Source: JANNHP01 sp031404455 (lineage in GTDB: Bacteria > Planctomycetota > JAJSAM01 > JAJVHW01). From it: a DNA stretch of 27,798 bases. The notes beneath the pieces are model-generated. The model was given only the letters and a program-made list of their open reading frames with translations. It searched no databases and was not told the DNA's origin. Positions 22,963 to 27,798 of this stretch are shown piece after piece (the stretch's first letter is position 1; each line of letters opens with the position of its first letter). Made by a program: the position numbers and the translations under genes. Location of the stretch: positions 1 through 27,798 of the forward strand of contig JANNHP010000162.1 of NCBI GenBank assembly GCA_031404455.1. The letters are read 5' to 3'.

Positions 22963-23799
22963 GTGGGGGGCAACCTCGGAGGCCGGTATCGCGTGATGGG
23001 ACCGCTCGGAAGCGGCATCCTCGGCTACGTCGTGCGCGCGGTGGACGAGCAGACGGGCGAGGAACGCGCGATCAAGCTCTTCAACCCGCAACAGCTCACG
23101 GAGTCCTCCCGCGGGCGCTTCGAGCGGGAGTTCCAGGCGATCTCGCGTGTGCAGCACCCGAACGTGGTGCGCGTCTTCGAGTGGGGCGTGCACGGCGACC
23201 GTCCGTACTTCGTGATGGAGGTCGTCTCGGGCGTGCGCCTCGACGAGTTCGCGCGGCGCGAACGTCCCGCCGCGGACGCGCCCGGCTTCGACGCGTTCTC
23301 GCGGCGCGTCGCGCAGATGTTCCTCCAGCTCGCGGGTGCGCTCGGCGCGGTGCACGCGGCGGGCGTCGTCCACCGCGACGTGAAGCCCGAGAACGTGTTC
23401 GTGGCGGCGGGATCGCCGCCCGGCGTGAAACTCCTCGACTTCGGCCACGCGAAGGACGACGACGAGCGCGCGCTCACGACGAGCGGCACGGTGCTCGGCA
23501 CCGCTTCGTACATGGCTCCCGAGCACGTGATGGGACAGCCCGCCGGTCCGCAGTCCGACCTCTACGCGATCGGCTGCATGCTCCACGAAGCGCTGATCGG
23601 CCGTCCGCCGTTCACCGGCACGGGCGTGGTCGCGACGCTGATGAGCCACGTGAACGATCCCGCGCCCGATCCGCGCACCGCCGATCCGCGCGTGCCGGAC
23701 GCTCTCGCGGAACTCTGTCTCGCCCTCCTGCGGAAATCCCCCGACGAACGCCCCGCCGGCGCGGCCGCCGTCGCGGCGGCACTGCTGCCGCTCTGCTGA
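22963..23799 (+). CDS. Hanks-type serine/threonine protein kinase
   Basis: The 278-residue product is a bare kinase domain with all catalytic elements: a glycine loop LGSGILGYVV (15-24), the ATP lysine in AIKLF (Lys38), HRDVKPEN (138-145), DFGHAK (Asp160), the activation segment with threonines (ALTTSGTVLGTASYMAPE) and the APE motif (186-188). There is no membrane helix or sensor domain, so it is predicted to be cytosolic; its signal and targets are unknown. The first residues (GGNLGGRYRVMGPLG) directly begin the kinase fold, supporting the GTG at 22963 as start. It is convergent with the sulfatase-like gene across a gap filled by an inverted-repeat element. Confidence 0.93.
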   Translation: MGGNLGGRYRVMGPLGSGILGYVVRAVDEQTGEERAIKLFNPQQLTESSRGRFEREFQAISRVQHPNVVRVFEWGVHGDRPYFVMEVVSGVRLDEFARRERPAADAPGFDAFSRRVAQMFLQLAGALGAVHAAGVVHRDVKPENVFVAAGSPPGVKLLDFGHAKDDDERALTTSGTVLGTASYMAPEHVMGQPAGPQSDLYAIGCMLHEALIGRPPFTGTGVVATLMSHVNDPAPDPRTADPRVPDALAELCLALLRKSPDERPAGAAAVAAALLPLC

Positions 23800-23844
23800 A
23801 CGGGAACCGACGGCTGTTCGAGTCGCGTTGGCGCCACACGATGT

Positions 23845-23992
23845 TCTCGGTAGGGGCGGACCCCCGTGTCCGCCCAACGTCGTTCGCCGGACGACCGTCG
23901 TCACGCGTCCACCGCGGGGCGGACACAGGGGTCGCCGCGGGACCGTCCACGGGACGGTCCCGTACGGCCCGGCGCCATTGCCCCTACCGAGA
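23845..23992. mobile_element. MITE-like 148-bp inverted-repeat element
   Basis: The outer ends TCTCGGTAGGGGC (23845-23857) and GCCCCTACCGAGA (23980-23992) are exact reverse complements. Further in, GGACCCCCGTGTCCGCCC pairs imperfectly with GGGCGGACACAGGGGTC (23917-23933), and GGGACCGTCC-ACG-GGACGGTCCC forms a 10-bp hairpin. No coding potential is visible. It lies between the convergent kinase and sulfatase-like genes and could also act as a terminator. Confidence 0.65.
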
Positions 23993-24030
23993 CAACTGGC
24001 TGACGGATTCCGTCGCGCCTGCACTCACCG

Positions 24031-25971
24031 TCACTTCCCGCCGACGTACCCCAGCTTGCGAAGGCGCTCCTCCGTCTCGGCGTCGATCTCGCGTTCGCCG
24101 CGCGAGAGCGCCGCCTTCGGGAAGAGACGGAACGCCTCGTCGAGCCGCGCGCGGAGCGGCGGCGCCTCGAGCGGGTGGTCCGCGAGCTGACTGCGGCGGT
24201 GGCGCGGGTCGGAGACGTCGTCGTAGAGCGACACGTCCTCCGCGAGCGGTTCCTGCGCCACGATGAGCTGCCAGCGTCCCTCGCGGATCGAGCGGATGCC
24301 GACGGGCGACATCGTCACCTCGCCGAAGAGGACGCGTTCGTCGACGGTCGGTTCGACGCGATGACCTTCCGCGACGAGTTGCGGGAGGAGCGACGCGCCC
24401 GACCCGCGCTCGGCGCCACGCGGGTGACGGATCGAGCAGAGATCGAGGAGCGTCGGCATCACGTCGAGGAGGGTCGCCACGCCGCCGACGCGGCGGCCGC
24501 GCGAAACCCTCGCCGCCTCGCCGAACGACCCGGGCAGGCGCACGATCAGCGGAACCTGCGTCACCTCGCGGTGCAGCGAGTGGCCGTGCGTCCACCCGCC
24601 GTGTTCGTGGAACTCCTCGCCGTGGTCGGCGACGAGGACGACGATCGTGTCCTCGAGGATGCCGCGGCGTCCGAGGTCGTCGAGGAGTGCTCCGAAGCCG
24701 CGCGAGAAACCGCGGATCTCGGCGTCGTACTGCTGCACGAGGCGTTCCGTCGTCCCGGCGGGCGGGTCGGGCGTCGTCTGGAACGGCAGGATTCCGTTGT
24801 AGGGCGGCGGCGTGAGGTGCGGCGTGCCCGCGGGGATGCCCATCGCCTCCGCGTCGGCGCGCGACGGCTCGTAGGGGAGGTGCGGTTCCATCGCGTGGAC
24901 GTATGCGAACCACGGCGCGCCGCCCGCTTTGCCGAACTGACTCAGCAGTCCCGCGTGCAGCGACTCGCACCCGCTCTCGACGTGCTCGCCGACGCCGAAC
25001 GGCTTGCCGACGAGCGAGAGCAGGCGCGTCATGAAGAGCGCCTTGCCGAGCAGCGTGCCGTTCGCGACGACGCTGGGACGCACGTAGCGGTACTCGTCGA
25101 AGCCCTGGCCGAAGCCGAACTCGGGCGAGATGAACGGGTTGTCGACGAACGCCGCGGTGCGCCATCCGGCCGCGCGGAAAACCTCGGCGAGCGTCTCGGC
25201 CTCGGGTGCAAGCACCTCGCGCTGCTCGACGCATCCGTGGACCGACGGATAGAGCGACGTGAAGAGCGACGCGACCGACGGCTTCGTCCACGACGTGACC
25301 GCGCGGCAGTCGCTGAAGAGCGTGGCGTCCTTCGCGAACGCGTCGACCTCTGCGCTCGTCGGCTTCTCGTAGCCGTAGCAGCCGAGGTGATCGGCGCGCA
25401 GCGTGTCGCAGAGGTAGAGGAGCACGTTCGGACGGCGGCCGCCCGGCGCCGCGGCGGCCTGCGGCGCGGGACCGTCGTCGCGCGAGGGCACGAGTTCCGC
25501 GATCGCGAACGCGACGGCCACGGACGCGAGGCCCGCGGCGAACCACTTCCCGAGCGGCATGCCGTCGAGCGCCGTGTCGCGGTAGCGCGCGCGGAACCAC
25601 AGCGCCGTCACGAGGAGGAGCACGACGTCGGCGCCGATCGAGAGCCCCGACGTGAAACCGGGCAGCACCGTCACGTTCATCCACGCGCCGAAGAAGAAGA
25701 ACGCCGCTCCGAACGCCACCATGAGGTGCAGCGCGCGGCGCGGCAGGTCGAAGAAGCGCGCGACGATCGCCGCGACGATCCCGAACGGCGCGAAGCACGC
25801 GGCGTAGAAGGCGACGACGTCGAGCGCGTCGTGCGCCTGGAGGAGTTCGCGCTGCGAGACGAGTGCCCGCGCGACGTCGGCGAGTCCGGTGCACGCGCCG
25901 GCGCAGGCCGCGACGACGAGCGCGCGCCCCACGAGGCCGCCACGGGAGCTAGGCGTGGAAGCGGAACTCAT
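24031..25971 (-). CDS. Membrane-anchored sulfatase/alkaline-phosphatase superfamily enzyme
   Basis: The 646-residue protein has about five N-terminal membrane helices (roughly 13-33, 50-72, 80-104, 111-126, 143-162). A large sulfatase-like domain follows: NVLLYLCDTLRADHLGCYGY with metal Asp189, then SWTKPSVASLFTSLYPS, FAYVHAMEPHLPY, LVADHGEEFHEHGGWTHGHS and PLIVRLPG. At the position of the formylglycine cysteine (CxPxR) it has Thr229 in the sequence TKPSV. It therefore resembles threonine-nucleophile members (LtaS-like, phosphoethanolamine transferases) more than true sulfatases. A periplasmic active site is expected. The ATG at 25971 overlaps the tryptophan-dioxygenase gene by 23 bp. Confidence 0.9.
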   Translation of the reverse strand: MSSASTPSSRGGLVGRALVVAACAGACTGLADVARALVSQRELLQAHDALDVVAFYAACFAPFGIVAAIVARFFDLPRRALHLMVAFGAAFFFFGAWMNVTVLPGFTSGLSIGADVVLLLVTALWFRARYRDTALDGMPLGKWFAAGLASVAVAFAIAELVPSRDDGPAPQAAAAPGGRRPNVLLYLCDTLRADHLGCYGYEKPTSAEVDAFAKDATLFSDCRAVTSWTKPSVASLFTSLYPSVHGCVEQREVLAPEAETLAEVFRAAGWRTAAFVDNPFISPEFGFGQGFDEYRYVRPSVVANGTLLGKALFMTRLLSLVGKPFGVGEHVESGCESLHAGLLSQFGKAGGAPWFAYVHAMEPHLPYEPSRADAEAMGIPAGTPHLTPPPYNGILPFQTTPDPPAGTTERLVQQYDAEIRGFSRGFGALLDDLGRRGILEDTIVVLVADHGEEFHEHGGWTHGHSLHREVTQVPLIVRLPGSFGEAARVSRGRRVGGVATLLDVMPTLLDLCSIRHPRGAERGSGASLLPQLVAEGHRVEPTVDERVLFGEVTMSPVGIRSIREGRWQLIVAQEPLAEDVSLYDDVSDPRHRRSQLADHPLEAPPLRARLDEAFRLFPKAALSRGEREIDAETEERLRKLGYVGGK

Positions 25972-27076
25972 ACATCCCGCCGTCGGCGAGAGGCGGCACT
26001 GCGCGGCGCGGCACGAGGATCGTGCGCACCGCCCAGAAGTCGCGGAAGACGCGGTACTTGAGAGCCGTCTCGTCGAGGTAGTCGACACCCGCCGACCCGC
26101 CGGTGCCGGTGCGCCGTCCGATCTCGCGCTCGACCATGCGGGCGTGACGCTGGCGGAAGATGACGAACGCCTGCTCGAGGGCGACGAGCGTGTCGCAGAG
26201 CTCGCGCGGCCACGCGAGGAGCGGCAGTTCGCGGTAGCTCTCGATGAAGAGGAGCGCCGCACGGATGCGGCTCCGGCGCGGACGCTGCGCAGCGTCGTCG
26301 AGGTCTTCCGCGTGGAGGAACCGCCTCGTCGATTCGCGCTCCGCCGTGTAGCGCTGCACGAGCGCCGCGCGGTCCACGGGCGAGTCCGTCTGGCGCGCGG
26401 CGCGCTCGGCGAAGTCGCCCATCTCCGCGCGCTGGCCGGCGAGGAAATCCGTCACGAACGATCGCACGATCTCGACGTCGCCCGGGAGCGACGGCGACGA
26501 TCCGCGGATCGGCGTGCGCCAGAGCCATTCGTCCACGGCTTCCCTCAGCGTCGGGCGGTCCTCGATCGCGTCCTCGACACGGCGCGACCCGGGCGTCTCG
26601 GCACCGTCGGCGCCGCGGAGCGCCTTCAGATAGCTGCCCTCGCGCCCGAGGTGGACGCGGTCCTTCGCCTCGAGTCCGAAGATCACCTCCATCGCGCGCA
26701 TCTGGGCCGATTCGAACCCCGACGCAGGCGTGATCTTGTCGCGGAAGTCGAGGAAGTCGTGGGTCGAGAGCGTCTCGACGAGACGGAAGTGGCTCGCGCA
26801 CTGGTCGAGGATCTCGCGGACGCGCCGCAGCGAGGCGACCACGAGCGAGAGCTCCTGGTCGGGCACGGGGTTCAGCTTCAGGATGTCGCGCGCGGACCTG
26901 AGCTCGCGGATGACCAGCTTGAACCAGAGCTCGTACACCTGGTGGACGACGACGAAGAGCACCTCGTGGTTCGAGAGCCGCGACTCGTCCTTCTCGAGGC
27001 CGCCCTGCAGGCGCAGCAGTTCCTCGAGACGCAGGTACTCGCCGTAGCTCGGACGGCCGGGCTTCGCGTCGCTCAC
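25949..27076 (-). CDS. kynA: Tryptophan 2,3-dioxygenase
   Basis: The 375-residue product matches heme-dependent tryptophan 2,3-dioxygenase, which opens the indole ring to give N-formylkynurenine. Landmarks are SYGEYLRLEELLRLQ, HEVLFVVVHQVYELWFKLVI (substrate-pocket His), THDFLDFRDKITPASGFES, FVIFRQRHARMVEREIG (proximal heme His) and GTGGSAGVDYLDETALKYRV. It is somewhat longer than typical bacterial enzymes because of an internal segment around residues 150-190. The GTG start overlaps the stop of the upstream membrane-protein gene (GTGA). The rest of the kynurenine pathway is not in the window. Confidence 0.96.
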   Translation of the reverse strand: MSDAKPGRPSYGEYLRLEELLRLQGGLEKDESRLSNHEVLFVVVHQVYELWFKLVIRELRSARDILKLNPVPDQELSLVVASLRRVREILDQCASHFRLVETLSTHDFLDFRDKITPASGFESAQMRAMEVIFGLEAKDRVHLGREGSYLKALRGADGAETPGSRRVEDAIEDRPTLREAVDEWLWRTPIRGSSPSLPGDVEIVRSFVTDFLAGQRAEMGDFAERAARQTDSPVDRAALVQRYTAERESTRRFLHAEDLDDAAQRPRRSRIRAALLFIESYRELPLLAWPRELCDTLVALEQAFVIFRQRHARMVEREIGRRTGTGGSAGVDYLDETALKYRVFRDFWAVRTILVPRRAVPPLADGGMYEFRFHA

Positions 27077-27798
27077 GCCAGCACCTCGCGGATCTCGGGC
27101 ACCTCGCGGACGAGCAATCCGGCGACACGGCACGACACGAGCGCCGCGTAGAAGCCGCCCGCGCGCAGCGCGACGAGCGACCAGAGCAGCACCGGTCCGA
27201 CCATGTCGCGTTCGCCGGCCGAGGAGGCGGTCAATATGTCGCCGGGCTTCGGCTTCGTGACGAACGCGTCCGCGAGGATCGCCGAGACGAGGAGCATCCC
27301 GACGAAGGTGAGCGCCGACGCCGCCGCGATGCGCGCGGCCGCGGGGTTCGCCTTCCACATGCGGCGCACGCGCCACGGGAGCGCGCCGAGCGCGCTGCCC
27401 AATGCGACGGATCCCGCGAGTCCGAGCGGGAAGATCGCCGCGCCGGAGAGCGACGCGATCACGGTGACGAACCAGAAGAGCCACACCGGCGCGCCGATCG
27501 GCGCCTGGAACGAGACCCAGAGCAGGAGCGGCAGGAACGACAGCGTCAGCACGCCGATGAAGGCGCTCAGCCGCTGGAGCGGCGACGAGTCGTCCGCGGG
27601 GTCCTTCCCCCACGGCACCGTCCGCTCGGCGGGAAACGTGCAGGCGACGGCGCGCCACGCGTAGTGGCCGAGCGTCATCAGCGCGACGACCGACACGCCA
27701 CCGCCGAGGTAGGAGCGGGTCTCGCGCGCGGCGACCGTCGATCCGCCTTCGAGATGGGCGGACGCCGCCGCGAGGAGCGTCAGGAGGATCACCCCGCC
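27073..27798 (-). CDS. Multi-pass membrane protein, 5' end beyond the window
   Basis: The frame is open to the window edge, so the true start probably lies upstream; a GTG at 27792 is possible but the sequence before it continues in frame. The visible part has five or six hydrophobic segments, including VVALMTLGHYAWRAVACTF, LTLSFLPLLLWVSF, PVWLFWFVTVIASLSGAAIF, SALTFVGMLLVSAILADAF and VLLWSLVALRAGGFYAALV, with short charged loops (WGKDPADDSSPLQRL). I do not recognise the family with confidence. Its stop codon overlaps the tryptophan-dioxygenase start. Confidence 0.75.
   Translation of the reverse strand, partial: GGVILLTLLAAASAHLEGGSTVAARETRSYLGGGVSVVALMTLGHYAWRAVACTFPAERTVPWGKDPADDSSPLQRLSAFIGVLTLSFLPLLLWVSFQAPIGAPVWLFWFVTVIASLSGAAIFPLGLAGSVALGSALGALPWRVRRMWKANPAAARIAAASALTFVGMLLVSAILADAFVTKPKPGDILTASSAGERDMVGPVLLWSLVALRAGGFYAALVSCRVAGLLVREVPEIREVLA

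Noticed and set aside
24175..26061. 628-residue plus-strand open frame
   Set aside because: Shadow of the sulfatase-like gene.
1..27798. CRISPR arrays, tRNA or rRNA genes, prophage or integrase genes
   Set aside because: No regularly spaced direct repeats, no cloverleaf or rRNA-like stretches, and no transposase, integrase or phage structural gene were recognised.

Overview
The window is very GC-rich and densely coded. Its gene content points to the phylum Planctomycetota: a DUF1549/DUF1553 c-type-cytochrome-like gene directly followed by a Tat-type DUF1501 gene, FG-GAP and carboxypeptidase-regulatory-repeat surface proteins, a chain of short lipoproteins, and an EF-P with an atypical tip loop. 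I cannot place it below phylum. No rRNA, tRNA or CRISPR array was seen.

Layout. 1-4391 (minus): efp, a 992-residue repeat-rich anchored protein and an FG-GAP protein form an apparent operon. The FG-GAP gene loses its frame near the window edge and runs into what looks like the start of a DksA/TraR gene. 4668-10017: HEAT-repeat protein, flavin-reductase-like protein, MazEF-type toxin-antitoxin pair, ricin-type lipoprotein, a coupled DUF72 / ComB-like pair, and a lipoprotein built from three tandem repeats. 10167-13537: an alpha/beta hydrolase diverging from an overlapping two-gene operon of an XPF/ERCC4-type nuclease with HhH motifs and a GHKL ATPase. This pair is my best candidate for an undescribed DNA-processing or defence system. 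13538-19034: a 116-bp relic of a DUF1501 gene, an M16-peptidase-like lipoprotein fused to an ExbD/TolR-like domain, then the intact DUF1501 and DUF1549/DUF1553 genes. 19109-23799 (mostly plus): DUF309, a small antisense lipoprotein, a secreted protein of unknown function, RmuC and a Ser/Thr kinase. 24031-27798 (minus): overlapping genes for a membrane protein, tryptophan 2,3-dioxygenase and a membrane-anchored sulfatase-superfamily enzyme.

Three kinds of non-coding structure stand out. First, a 237-bp element with perfect 21-bp terminal inverted repeats sits in frame inside the signal-peptide region of the DUF1549 gene; removing it restores a normal signal peptide. Second, an intergenic repeat family with the core GGGGTCAGACCCC occurs at three loci, with a hairpin that shows compensatory base changes. 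Third, a MITE-like 148-bp inverted-repeat element lies between two convergent genes.

Many plus-strand genes have no Shine-Dalgarno sequence. Instead they carry a TAnnnT box 6-8 nt before the start codon, which suggests leaderless mRNAs. The lipoprotein, DUF1501/DUF1549 and efp genes have clear Shine-Dalgarno sequences instead.
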